Origin: an uncultured Eubacteriales bacterium
Lineage (GTDB): Bacteria; Bacillota; Clostridia; Oscillospirales; CAG-272
DNA length: 64,000 bases
Assembly: GCA_934446365.1 (NCBI GenBank)
Contig: CAKSDZ010000001.1
Coordinates: 372,001-436,000, forward strand
Direction: 5' to 3'
Shown: positions 34,028 through 42,390 of the stretch, in pieces
Layout of the letters: every line of letters begins with the position of its first letter
Position numbering within the stretch: the first letter of the stretch is position 1
Translations under genes and position numbers: made by a program
Notes under the pieces: model-generated
What the model saw: the letters and a program-made list of their open reading frames with translations, nothing else
Database searches by the model: none
Told to the model about the DNA's origin: nothing

Positions 34028-34602
34028 AAAAATTCATTTCCGCAATCATTCTTCTCGGCACTGTTCTTTTAACGGCTTTCGGCTGTGAAAAATACCCATA
34101 TGATGACATTCCCGACACATCTTCAACAGATGCGGGCACTCCGGAGCAGACCTCGTCCACGGAGACGTCCATATGGGGTCCTTGGCAGCATTTGGCTTAC
34201 AATTATACGCCGGATCTCCATTACGGCTCCGACAGAGTTCCGATCGAAGATTATGACATCGAGCTTCAGCTGGAAGCCGACACCTTTCCCGCTTCCGTCA
34301 CGCAGATCACCTGCACCGCCGTCAATAAAACCGGAAAAGGCTTTCTGTATTCCGCAATGATGCTCGAACGCTATTATCCGGCCGGCATCTTTTTTCCGTA
34401 TATCGATGAAACGCCGGGCGCATGGGTCCGCGTTCCTTACAGCTACTATGTACCGGGCAACTATTCGCACAGCGCTGTTCTAAAAGAGACATTTACCACG
34501 GATTTATTTTTAGAAGGCGCCTCCTTAGAGCCCGGGAAATACAGATTTGTGTGGTTCTTCGGCGACGGACCTCACTACGTTTATTTTGAAATAACCGAAT
34601 GA
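34024..34602 (+). CDS. Small lipoprotein with Ig-like fold candidate
   Basis: 192 residues. Lipoprotein signal MKKFISAIILLGTVLLTAF with the modified Cys in FGCEKY, followed by a Ser/Thr-rich linker. The remaining ~120 residues are beta-rich (IELQLEADTFPASVTQITC, then LEPGKYRFVWFFGD, ending YVYFEITE), with spacing like a bacterial Ig-like domain seen in clostridial lipoproteins, but the match is by general impression only. ATG overlaps the stop of the gene before it. Membrane-anchored on the outer face; function unknown. Confidence 0.75.
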   Translation: MKKFISAIILLGTVLLTAFGCEKYPYDDIPDTSSTDAGTPEQTSSTETSIWGPWQHLAYNYTPDLHYGSDRVPIEDYDIELQLEADTFPASVTQITCTAVNKTGKGFLYSAMMLERYYPAGIFFPYIDETPGAWVRVPYSYYVPGNYSHSAVLKETFTTDLFLEGASLEPGKYRFVWFFGDGPHYVYFEITE

Positions 34603-34644
34603 CGCCTTTTTCCCGTTTCTCCCAAAAAAATCATACGCTATGAA

Positions 34645-34680
34645 ACGTGCCGGACTGCCGTCCGGCTCCGTTTCTGTTTT
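34645..34680 (+). terminator. Terminator after the small lipoprotein
   Basis: Perfect 7-bp stem GCCGGAC / GTCCGGC with a 4-nt loop (34650-34667), followed by TCCGTTTCTGTTTT. The T tract is interrupted. Confidence 0.55.
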
Positions 34681-34738
34681 ATACAAATCCAAGACAGTCA
34701 GGATGGACTTGCCCACCAGCTGAAAAAGGAGGCCGGAC

Positions 34739-35440
34739 ATGCGTCTCGACAAATTTCTATCCGAAACCGGAACGGCGTCCCGCTCGGAAAGCCGTAAAGC
34801 CGCAAGAGCCGGCGGAATCTCCGTGAACGGCGCCGTCATTTATGATACGGCCGTTCACATTGATCCCGAAAAAGATGAAGTCTCTTACATGGGAAACCGC
34901 ATCGTTTACCGGAAATACAGCTATCTCATGCTCAACAAGCCGGAGGGCGTGGTCTCCGCGACCGATGACGGCACAGAGCGCACCGTGCTCGATCTCCTGC
35001 CGGACAAGTACCGCAAAATGGGACTGTTTCCCTGCGGGCGGCTGGACAAAAATACAACGGGACTTTTGATCCTCACCAACAACGGCGCGCTTGCGCACCG
35101 GCTTCTCTCGCCGAAATGTCATGTAGAGAAAACCTATCGCTTCACATGCGAACGCGCGCTCACCGACGCGGACTGCGAGCTTCTTCGCCGCGGCGTGGAC
35201 ATCGGAGAAAAAAGCTCGACACTGCCGGCAAAGCTCATGCTCTTCTCCGGCCGTTCGGGAGAAATCACCGTAACGGAGGGAAAGTATCACCAAATCAAGC
35301 GGATGTTTCAGGCCGTATGCAACAAAATTCTGTCCCTTGAACGGATTTCCTTTGCCGGAATCCCGCTCGATTCCGCGCTTGCGCGGGGCGGGTGGCGCGA
35401 GCTTACCGCCGCGGAAGCGGCATATATTGAAAGCAAATAA
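34739..35440 (+). CDS. RsuA/RluB-family rRNA pseudouridine synthase
   Basis: 233 residues, the RsuA size. N-terminal S4 RNA-binding domain (MRLDKFLSETGTASRSESRK, about 1-60) and a catalytic domain with the Asp motif PCGRLDKNTTGLLILTNNG (about residue 100). Isomerises specific uridines in small- or large-subunit rRNA; the site (16S U516 for RsuA, 23S U2605 for RluB) cannot be fixed from sequence alone. RBS AAAGGAGG. Separated from tex by 44 nt containing a small palindrome (CACGGA/TCCGTG) with no T tract, so the two may be co-transcribed. Confidence 0.92.
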   Translation: MRLDKFLSETGTASRSESRKAARAGGISVNGAVIYDTAVHIDPEKDEVSYMGNRIVYRKYSYLMLNKPEGVVSATDDGTERTVLDLLPDKYRKMGLFPCGRLDKNTTGLLILTNNGALAHRLLSPKCHVEKTYRFTCERALTDADCELLRRGVDIGEKSSTLPAKLMLFSGRSGEITVTEGKYHQIKRMFQAVCNKILSLERISFAGIPLDSALARGGWRELTAAEAAYIESK

Positions 35441-35484
35441 CACGGACATATCCGTGTGATATATCAAAAACCGGAGGTTCCAAC

Positions 35485-37638
35485 ATGGATATTATCACAA
35501 GGCTCAGCGAGGAGCTTTCCATCAAGCAATCCCAAATCGAAGCGGCGGTAAAGCTCATCGACGACGGCAACACAATTCCCTTTATCGCGCGCTACCGCAA
35601 AGAAGTGACAGGCTCGCTCGACGACGAGCAGCTGCGTGCGCTTTCCGAAAGGCTCGCTTACCTGCGCGGTCTTGAAAAGCGCAAGGAGGAGGTATACGCC
35701 GCCATTTCCGAGCAAGGCAAAATGACGCCCGAAATCGAGGAAGCCTTGCAAAATGCAAACATTCTCGCCGAGGTCGAGGATATTTACCGTCCCTATAAAC
35801 AAAAAAAGAAAACGAGAGCGTCCGTCGCACGCGAACGCGGGCTTGCACCGCTCGCGGAACTGATTTGCGCACAGCAGGCCGACTACGAAAAATCTCTTGA
35901 AGAGGAAGCCGTCGCCTATATCGATGAGGAAAAGGGTGTTCCGACCGCCGAGGCAGCCCTTGCGGGAGCCATGGATATCATCGCCGAGGAAATCTCGGAC
36001 GACGCCGACTACCGCCGCGATATCCGCGCGCTGACCTTTGAGCATGCCTTTCTCTCCGTCAAAAATGCCAAGGATGAGGATTCCGTCTATTCGATGTATT
36101 ATGACTACAACGAAAAGCTGTCCGCTGTTCCCCCGCATCGGATCCTTGCCATCAACCGAGGAGAAAAGGAAGAATTTCTGAAAGCCTCCGTCGACATTTC
36201 AAAGGATATTCCGCTCAATTATCTGCTCTCGCGCGTTGTCACGGATGCCAAAAGTCCGGCGTTTCCGTATGTCGTATCCGCTATGGTCGACAGCTACGAC
36301 CGTCTGATCGCGCCCTCGATCGAACGGGAAATCCGGTCCGCCCTGTTCGATACGGCAAGCGAAGGCGCGATCAAGCTCTTCTCCCAAAATCTCAAAAATC
36401 TGCTGATGCAAGCGCCCATCAAGGGCAAAACCGTACTTGGCTTCGATCCCGGATACCGTACCGGCTGCAAGCTCGCCGTCGTGGACAAGACCGGAAAGGT
36501 ACTCGATACCGCCGTCATCTATCCGACCAAGCCGCATGAAAAAATCGAAGAATCCAAGCGCACGGTAAAGCGCTTAATCGAAAAATACGACGTCGATATC
36601 GTGTCGATCGGCAACGGAACCGCCTCCAAGGAGAGCGAAATCTTCATCGCTGAGACATTAAAGGAATTGGGCGGAAAAGCAAAATATCTCGTCACAAGCG
36701 AGGCCGGCGCCTCCGTCTATTCCGCCTCCAAGCTCGGCGCGGAGGAATTTCCCGATTTCGACGTCACACAGCGCAGCGCGGTTTCGATTGCAAGGCGGAT
36801 TCAAGACCCCTTGGCGGAGCTTGTCAAAATCGATCCGAAATCCATCGGCGTCGGGCAGTATCAGCACGATATGAAGGAAGCAAGACTTGACGAGGCGCTC
36901 TCGGGCGTCGTCGAGGACTGTGTGAATGCCGTCGGCGTGGATGTCAACACCGCCTCCTATTCGCTGCTCGAACATATCGCCGGCATCAATGCCGCCTCCG
37001 CCAAAAATATCGTAAAATACAGAGAGGAAAACGGCGAATTCCGCAAGCGCTCCGAGCTTTTGAAGGTACCGAGAATCGGCGCCAAGGCCTATGAGCAGTG
37101 CGCGGGCTTTCTCAGGGTTTCCGGCTCGGACGAAATCTTCGACAATACCGGCATTCATCCGGAATCCTATGAAACAGCCAAAATTCTGATCGGAAAATTC
37201 GGATACGGTAAAAACGACATCACAAGCGCCGGCCTTTCCGGTCTGCGCAAGGTCGCGGAATCCTACGGCATAGACAGGCTTGCCCGCGAGCTGTCCGCCG
37301 GCGAGCCTACCGTCATCGATATCATCACGGAGCTGGAAAAGCCCGGCCGCGATATCCGCGATTCCCTGCCGATGCCGGAGCTTCATTCGGATATTCTCGA
37401 TATATCCGATCTTTCGGTCGGCATGGTCCTCGACGGCGTCGTCCGCAACGTCATCGATTTCGGGGCGTTCGTCGATATCGGCGTTCATCAGGACGGACTC
37501 GTCCATATCTCCGAAATCTGCCGGAAATATATCAAGCATCCGAGTGAAGTCCTCTCCGTCGGCGACCATGTGAAGGTGAAAATCAAATCCATCGATCTCA
37601 CCAAAAAGCGAATCGGACTAACCATGAAAGATGTATGA
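35485..37638 (+). CDS. tex: Tex family transcription accessory/RNA-binding protein
   Basis: 717 residues, usual length. Order: helical Tex N-terminal domain (SIKQSQIEAAVKLIDDGNTI, FIARYRKEVTGSLDDEQLR), RNase H-like YqgF domain (VLGFDPGYRTGCKLAVVDK, about 317-440), helix-hairpin-helix region (GINAASAKNIVKYREENGEF) and a C-terminal S1 domain (VGMVLDGVVRNVIDFGAFVD, about 640-717). Binds nucleic acid; linked to transcription and stress tolerance. Strong RBS CCGGAGG. Complete with no odd residues noticed. Confidence 0.95.
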   Translation: MDIITRLSEELSIKQSQIEAAVKLIDDGNTIPFIARYRKEVTGSLDDEQLRALSERLAYLRGLEKRKEEVYAAISEQGKMTPEIEEALQNANILAEVEDIYRPYKQKKKTRASVARERGLAPLAELICAQQADYEKSLEEEAVAYIDEEKGVPTAEAALAGAMDIIAEEISDDADYRRDIRALTFEHAFLSVKNAKDEDSVYSMYYDYNEKLSAVPPHRILAINRGEKEEFLKASVDISKDIPLNYLLSRVVTDAKSPAFPYVVSAMVDSYDRLIAPSIEREIRSALFDTASEGAIKLFSQNLKNLLMQAPIKGKTVLGFDPGYRTGCKLAVVDKTGKVLDTAVIYPTKPHEKIEESKRTVKRLIEKYDVDIVSIGNGTASKESEIFIAETLKELGGKAKYLVTSEAGASVYSASKLGAEEFPDFDVTQRSAVSIARRIQDPLAELVKIDPKSIGVGQYQHDMKEARLDEALSGVVEDCVNAVGVDVNTASYSLLEHIAGINAASAKNIVKYREENGEFRKRSELLKVPRIGAKAYEQCAGFLRVSGSDEIFDNTGIHPESYETAKILIGKFGYGKNDITSAGLSGLRKVAESYGIDRLARELSAGEPTVIDIITELEKPGRDIRDSLPMPELHSDILDISDLSVGMVLDGVVRNVIDFGAFVDIGVHQDGLVHISEICRKYIKHPSEVLSVGDHVKVKIKSIDLTKKRIGLTMKDV

Positions 37639-37772
37639 TGCACTAATAGATTAGCATTTTTTGTTGATTCCTTTTGAAATTCAATATTTTTTTACGATTT
37701 TTGTGCAATAATTACAAATAAAAACCGGAAATTTCGGAGTTTTGCCCTCTTTCAAATTTTCGTGTTGTTTGG

Positions 37773-37778
37773 TATAAT
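37773..37778 (+). promoter_or_regulatory. Probable -10 box upstream of the ABC ATPase gene
   Basis: TATAAT with a weak -35 (TTTCAA at 37750-37755, 17-nt spacer). It would start an RNA near 37785 with a leader of about 127 nt. Nothing else was seen between the end of tex and this site. Confidence 0.45.
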
Positions 37779-37819
37779 AATATCGTTACATTAGCATCGA
37801 CAATTTTATTTATGGATAA

Positions 37820-37872
37820 GAGCGCGCGATGGCGCGTTCTGCCGCGCATCTCTCACCGGCGGCTGAGTGATG
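37820..37872 (+). promoter_or_regulatory. Two-hairpin structured leader of the ABC ATPase gene
   Basis: First hairpin 37820-37839: GAGCGCGC, loop GATG, GCGCGTTC (8 bp, one G-U). Second hairpin 37847-37872: CATC-T-CTCA, 8-nt loop, TGAG-T-GATG (two 4-bp blocks around a T-T mismatch). They occupy the 5' untranslated region about 40 nt before the start codon. I do not recognise a known riboswitch class. Confidence 0.5.
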
Positions 37873-37911
37873 GGATAAAAATTTCGTTTTGTCGCCGAGA
37901 ACGGAGTCTAT

Positions 37912-39084
37912 ATGGCAAGCCTTTCATTAAGACACATCTACAAAAAATATCCGGGCGGAGTTACGGCGGTCTCCGACTTCTGCCTCGAAGTCAAGGATAC
38001 CGAGTTCATCATTTTCGTCGGCCCTTCCGGTTGCGGTAAATCCACGACGCTTCGTATGATTGCCGGATTGGAAGAGATCACCGAGGGTGAGCTTTTCATC
38101 GGAGACAGACTGGTCAACGACGTCGCGCCGAAGGACAGAGATATCGCGATGGTGTTCCAGAACTACGCTCTGTATCCGCATATGACGGTTTTCGACAACA
38201 TGGCGTTCGGCCTCAAGCTTCGCAAAATGCCGAAGGAAACGATCAAGCGCAAGGTCGAGGAAGCAGCCCGCATCCTCGATATCACTCACCTGCTCGACAG
38301 ATACCCGAAGGCTCTTTCCGGCGGTCAGAAGCAGCGTGTCGCGCTCGGACGTGCAATCGTCCGTGACCCGCAGGTCTTCCTTCTTGACGAGCCGCTCTCC
38401 AACCTCGACGCAAAGCTTCGTGCGGCCATGAGAACGGAGATTACCAAGCTTCACAACAAGCTGGGCGCTACATTTATTTATGTTACGCACGACCAGGTCG
38501 AGGCTATGACGATGGCGACGAGAATCGTCGTTATGAAAGACGGTATCATTCAGCAGGTCGATTCTCCTCAGAATCTCTACGACAATCCGGTCAACGTATT
38601 CGTTGCCGGCTTTATCGGAACCCCTCAGATGAACTTCATCAACTGCACGCTTGAAAAAGAAGATAAAGGCGTATACCTCAAATTCGGCGACGTAAAAATA
38701 AAGCTGCCCGAGGAGAAAGGTAATCTTCCCGAGCTTCAGTCTTATATGGGCAAAGAGGTCATCGCGGGCGTTCGTCCCGAATGTATCGTGGATACACCGA
38801 TGCAGATCGCCGCACTTGAAGAATGTTCTTTCGACGTCTATGTCGATGTGACGGAGCTTATGGGCGCGGAAATCTATCTTTATCTCATCGCCAACAAGGT
38901 TGTAGTGGACGAGGAGCTCGCCAAGAGAAAAAATATCGTGATCGACAAATCCGGCGAGGTCAAGCTCACCGCAAGAGTTTCGCCGAGATCCACGGCCAGC
39001 GCGGGAGACACCGTCAAGGTCGCCATCGATACTTCCCGCGTTCATATCTTTGACAAAGACACGGAAAAGTGCATCTGCCACTGA
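37912..39084 (+). CDS. Sugar ABC transporter ATP-binding protein (MsmK/UgpC type)
   Basis: 390 residues. Walker A GPSGCGKSTT, Q loop VFQNYALYPHMTV, signature LSGGQKQRVALGRAIV, Walker B VFLLDEPLSNLDAKLR and H loop YVTHDQVEAMT, then a C-terminal TOBE/OB regulatory domain (about 240-390, with AGVRPECIVD). This CUT1-type ATPase energises carbohydrate importers. It stands alone: no permease or binding-protein gene is adjacent, which in Clostridia and streptococci often marks a shared ATPase serving several importers (established for MsmK; inferred here). Ends in a strong terminator. Confidence 0.94.
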   Translation: MASLSLRHIYKKYPGGVTAVSDFCLEVKDTEFIIFVGPSGCGKSTTLRMIAGLEEITEGELFIGDRLVNDVAPKDRDIAMVFQNYALYPHMTVFDNMAFGLKLRKMPKETIKRKVEEAARILDITHLLDRYPKALSGGQKQRVALGRAIVRDPQVFLLDEPLSNLDAKLRAAMRTEITKLHNKLGATFIYVTHDQVEAMTMATRIVVMKDGIIQQVDSPQNLYDNPVNVFVAGFIGTPQMNFINCTLEKEDKGVYLKFGDVKIKLPEEKGNLPELQSYMGKEVIAGVRPECIVDTPMQIAALEECSFDVYVDVTELMGAEIYLYLIANKVVVDEELAKRKNIVIDKSGEVKLTARVSPRSTASAGDTVKVAIDTSRVHIFDKDTEKCICH

Positions 39085-39094
39085 TAGAAGTCAT

Positions 39095-39128
39095 AAGCCC
39101 CGCTTTTATCAAGCGGGGCTTGTTTTTT
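39095..39128 (+). terminator. Terminator after the ABC ATPase gene
   Basis: Perfect 11-bp stem AAGCCCCGCTT / AAGCGGGGCTT with a 5-nt loop, then GTTTTTT. Confidence 0.9.
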
Positions 39129-39157
39129 GATAAAGCAAGGAAAGGAGACCAAGGCAT

Positions 39158-39631
39158 ATGAAGCTATATGTCAAGCAAAAGGTATTCTCGTTTCGCGACA
39201 GCTTTACCGTAAAGGACGAATTCGGAAACGACCGATACAACGTCGTCGGAGACTTCTTCTCTTTTCCAAAAACGCTGCATATCTACGGGGCAAACGGTGA
39301 AGAAGCCTTGAAGATACAGCGAAAGCTTTTCACGTTTCTTCCCCGGTATCAACTCTATCGCGGCGGCAATCTTGCAGCGGAAATCGCAAAAGAATTTACG
39401 TTTTTTACTCCCAAATATTATATCGACGGCGCACCGTTCACAATCGAAGGAGACTTTTTCTCTCACAGCTATGAAATCCTGCGAAACGGAACGACCGTTG
39501 CCGAAATCAGCAAAGCTTGGTTTACTTGGGGAGACAGCTATGCAATCGACATGCGGGAAACCGAAGATGAAATCCTCATGCTTGCCATTCTGATTGTGAT
39601 CGACTGTGTGCTGGCCTCCGACAGCAATTAA
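39158..39631 (+). CDS. LURP-one-related (Tubby-like) protein
   Basis: 157 residues. Repeating beta pattern with KQKVFSFRDSFTVKDEFGND, then VVGDFFSFPKTLHIYGANGE, then FTFFTPKYYIDGAPFTIEGD, and a hydrophobic C-terminal helix (ILMLAILIVIDCVLA). This fits the LURP-one/YxjI fold, a 12-stranded barrel around a helix related to Tubby. Biochemical role in bacteria is unknown. RBS GGAAAGGAGA. It sits 20 nt before the GH4 gene, so co-transcription is probable. Confidence 0.85.
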   Translation: MKLYVKQKVFSFRDSFTVKDEFGNDRYNVVGDFFSFPKTLHIYGANGEEALKIQRKLFTFLPRYQLYRGGNLAAEIAKEFTFFTPKYYIDGAPFTIEGDFFSHSYEILRNGTTVAEISKAWFTWGDSYAIDMRETEDEILMLAILIVIDCVLASDSN

Positions 39632-39651
39632 ACAGGAAGAAGGCGTTTTTT

Positions 39652-40989
39652 ATGGTAAAAATTGCATTTATCGGTGCCGGAAGCACCGTATTCGTTAAGA
39701 ATGTCATCGGCGATTGTCTGCTCTGCGATGCCATGCACAACGCCGAAATTGCGCTGTACGATATAGACAGCGCACGTCTTGCGGAATCCGAAGAGCTGAT
39801 TTTGGCGCTCAATCGCAGCATCAACGAAAACCGTGCGACAGTCAAAGCCTATCTCGGACTCGAAAATCGCAGGGCGGCACTCGCCGGAGCCGATTTTGTC
39901 ATCAACGCCGTGCAGGTCGGCCTTTATGATCCCTGCACAATCATCGATTTTGAGATTCCCAAAAAGTACGGATTGCGGCAAACCATCGGCGATACACTCG
40001 GCATCGGCGGGATTTTCCGTGCGCTGCGCACCATTCCCGTTCTGCGCGGGCTCGCGGAGGATATGGAAGCCGTCTGCCCCAAAGCATGGTTTCTCAACTA
40101 CACCAATCCGATGGCGATGCTGACCGGCTTTATGCAGCGGTACACGGACGTGAAAACCGTCGGTCTCTGCCACAGCGTTCAAACATGTGCGGATACTGTC
40201 CTGCGCGAATGCGGAATCGAAGCCGCAGGCCACAAGGAGCTCATCGCCGGCATCAATCATATGGCATGGCTTTTAAAAATCGAGGATCTCGACGGTCGTG
40301 ATTTATATCCGGAAATCCGCCGGATCGCGGCGAAGAAAAACGCCTCGGCGGAAGGCCACAAGGACATGGTACGTTTCGATTACATCCTCAAATTCGGCTA
40401 TTACTGCACCGAAAGCAGCGAGCACAACGCCGAATACAATCCGTTTTACATCAAATCAAGATATCCGGAGCTAATCGAAAAATATCACATTCCACTCGAT
40501 GAATATCCGCGCCGCTGCGTGAATCAAATCGAAAAATGGAAAACACAAAAGGCGGAAATCATGAACGGCGGCAATATCGAGCATACGCGCAGCATCGAAT
40601 ATGCGTCTCATATTTTGGAAGCGATCATCACAAATACGCCGTACCGCATCGGCGGAAACGTCCTGAACACAGGACTTATCACCAATCTTGTAAAAGACGC
40701 CTGCGTCGAGATTCCCTGCCTTGTGGACGGCTCCGGTATCGTCCCGACGGTCATCGGCGACCTGCCGGTACAATGCGCTGCGATGAATATGACGAACATC
40801 AATGTCCAGCTCCTCACCATCGAAGCGGCCGTGACCGGCAGAAAAGAGCTTGTTTACAACGCGGCAATGCTGGACCCGCATACGGCAGCGGAGCTTTCCA
40901 TCGACGACATCGTCTCGATGTGCGATGAGCTGCTCGAGGCACATACGGCGGCAGGATATCCTTCGCTCGGTGCCAATCTGAAATTTTAA
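39652..40989 (+). CDS. Glycoside hydrolase family 4 (alpha-galactosidase/alpha-glucosidase type)
   Basis: 445 residues. GH4 enzymes use NAD+ and Mn2+ in a redox-assisted elimination mechanism. N-terminal dinucleotide fold IAFIGAGSTVFVKNVIGD, LYDIDSARLAES, the family motif VINAVQVGLYDP, FLNYTNPMAMLTG, and the metal Cys-His in VGLCHSVQTCADT followed by GINHMAW. The CHS motif is the MelA/AglA-type variant. C-terminal CEIPCLVD-like segment present (CVEIPCLVDGSGIVP). Acts in the cytoplasm on imported oligosaccharides; whether galactosides or glucosides cannot be settled. An importer is not adjacent, but the nearby orphan ABC ATPase may serve it. Confidence 0.92.
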   Translation: MVKIAFIGAGSTVFVKNVIGDCLLCDAMHNAEIALYDIDSARLAESEELILALNRSINENRATVKAYLGLENRRAALAGADFVINAVQVGLYDPCTIIDFEIPKKYGLRQTIGDTLGIGGIFRALRTIPVLRGLAEDMEAVCPKAWFLNYTNPMAMLTGFMQRYTDVKTVGLCHSVQTCADTVLRECGIEAAGHKELIAGINHMAWLLKIEDLDGRDLYPEIRRIAAKKNASAEGHKDMVRFDYILKFGYYCTESSEHNAEYNPFYIKSRYPELIEKYHIPLDEYPRRCVNQIEKWKTQKAEIMNGGNIEHTRSIEYASHILEAIITNTPYRIGGNVLNTGLITNLVKDACVEIPCLVDGSGIVPTVIGDLPVQCAAMNMTNINVQLLTIEAAVTGRKELVYNAAMLDPHTAAELSIDDIVSMCDELLEAHTAAGYPSLGANLKF

Positions 40990-40999
40990 TTTTACAATA

Positions 41000-41029
41000 T
41001 AAAAAGCCGGCGGATCCGCCGGCTTTTTT
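41000..41029. terminator. Bidirectional terminator between GH4 and the Gfo/Idh/MocA gene
   Basis: Stem AAAAAGCCGGCGG / CCGCCGGCTTTTT (with ATC-type loop) and T tracts on both strands; ends convergent genes. Confidence 0.85.
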
Positions 41030-41042
41030 ATGTATTTTTTAA

Positions 41043-42207
41043 TCAACCTCTGATTTTTACAAATTGATGCTTGTCAGAAGACTCCTTTGCCGCAAGGCAT
41101 ACGTTCACGCTGAGAATCCCATCTCGCAAAGATGACCTCGAAAGCGCCCTGCCCGCCACCACATCGGCAAAATTCCGGCATAGCTCCTCATCTCCGCCAC
41201 CATGTCCGTCCTTTACATTAAAATGATAGGTTTCCGTTCTGCAAACATGATGCATATAAACGCGGACATCTCCGCTTTGAAAATCAAATTCGACAGTTCC
41301 GTCATAGCCAAGAAAACGTGCGCCCCTCAGTCCAGCGCCCTTTCTCGCAAAAAAGTTCTGTGAATAAACGACGTGCATTCCCGTCTCATATCGTATAATT
41401 GCGCTGCCGCTGTCCTCGTTTCCGGTATCCTCTGCAAAACAGCACCAAGGACCATACAAGTATTCGCCCGACCGATGCACACTAATATAGCTTTCCGGAC
41501 AAGTTTGCTTTTCCTCACACGCATCGCAAAGCTTTCCGGCAGGATGATTACCCTTAAAAATCTGCTTGGATGTAACTGCACAGATTTCGACCGGCTGCAT
41601 CCTCAAAATTGAATTGATATAATCAAAGTCATGCGTTGCTTTTTGCAGCCAAAGCCCTCCGGTTTCCTTTTCATCTCGATACCACCCATGAAAATAAACA
41701 CGACCATATGGAACATCGTTGACCGCCTGTACATGCTCTACCGTGCCGATTTTCCCGCTGTCCACAATTTCTCGTACCATCTGAACTTGCTCCGTCAGGC
41801 GAAGCGGAAAGGAGACAACCGTCTTGTCATTCATTTCCGGGTGCCTAACGAGAGCGTTTTCGATCTCAGCAAGTCCATCCGGAGAAATAGCTATCGGCTT
41901 TTCCAAAAACATTGGAATCTCGCGGTCAATGATCATAGAAGCCAACGCTGCGTGCATCGAGCAACGAGTCCCAATCATTACGCCATCAAGTTCTTCACTT
42001 TCTAACATTGCCCCCGCTTCAGAATAAAAACGTACAGAATTTATTTTCTGTTCATCCCATCCGAGAATATCGCGCATTCGGGTTTTTTACTCCTTCGGTA
42101 TTCGGATCCGCAACCGCAGCCAGCTCACATTTATGAAGGTGTATAAGGCGACCAAACACCTCCGTCATCCGTTGCCCCATTCCGATAATTCCAATTTGAT
42201 AAGACAT
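41043..42207 (-). pseudogene. Gfo/Idh/MocA-family oxidoreductase, frameshifted
   Basis: Two frames form one protein. Frame A from 42207 reads MSYQIGIIGMGQRMTEVFGR and AAVADPNTEGV, the NAD(P)-binding Rossmann start. Frame B, continuing from about 42077, reads MRDILGWDEQKI, then MIGTRCSMHAALA, FLEKPIAISPDGLAEI (the EKP motif with the catalytic Lys) and the family C-terminal beta-sheet domain. The break is in a run of six A (plus strand T at 42083-42088): with one A fewer the junction reads GVKTRMRDILGWD without a stop. The product would be about 387 residues, normal for the family. Either a real single-base insertion or a homopolymer sequence error. Substrate probably a sugar or cyclitol; the neighbour GH4 agrees. 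Confidence 0.85.
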
Positions 42208-42247
42208 ATCCCAAGCTTCTCACTTTCTCTTTCTCAATTTTGTCTCC

Positions 42248-42276
42248 ATTATAATATACGAAAAGGACGAAGTCAA
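42248..42276 (-). promoter_or_regulatory. Sigma-A promoter of the Gfo/Idh/MocA gene
   Basis: Minus strand TTGACT (42271-42276), 17 nt, TATAAT (42248-42253), about 40 nt before the start at 42207. The strong promoter suggests the gene is, or was until recently, used. Confidence 0.75.
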
Positions 42277-42357
42277 TCATTATTTTAAAAATCCATGCTG
42301 ACATAGAGGATATTCTATATTGTCAGTCGATTTTTCGGTCTATCAAAAGATCCATAG

Positions 42358-42385
42358 AAAAAGACCGGCAAAGCCGGTCTTTTTC
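42358..42385. terminator. Terminator of the spoIIIA operon
   Basis: Perfect 12-bp stem AAAAAGACCGGC / GCCGGTCTTTTT with a 3-nt loop, 5 nt after spoIIIAH. Confidence 0.85.
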
Positions 42386-42390
42386 TAAAA

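Noticed and set aside
37812..38039. 75-codon frame starting in the ABC ATPase leader
   Set aside because: No RBS, runs out of frame into the ATPase gene and reads as its shadow; the hairpins explain the region better.
42298..42326. Inverted repeat CTGACA/TGTCAG near the end of the spoIIIA operon
   Set aside because: Long imperfect loop, no T tract directly after it, and lies past a much better terminator; function could not be supported.
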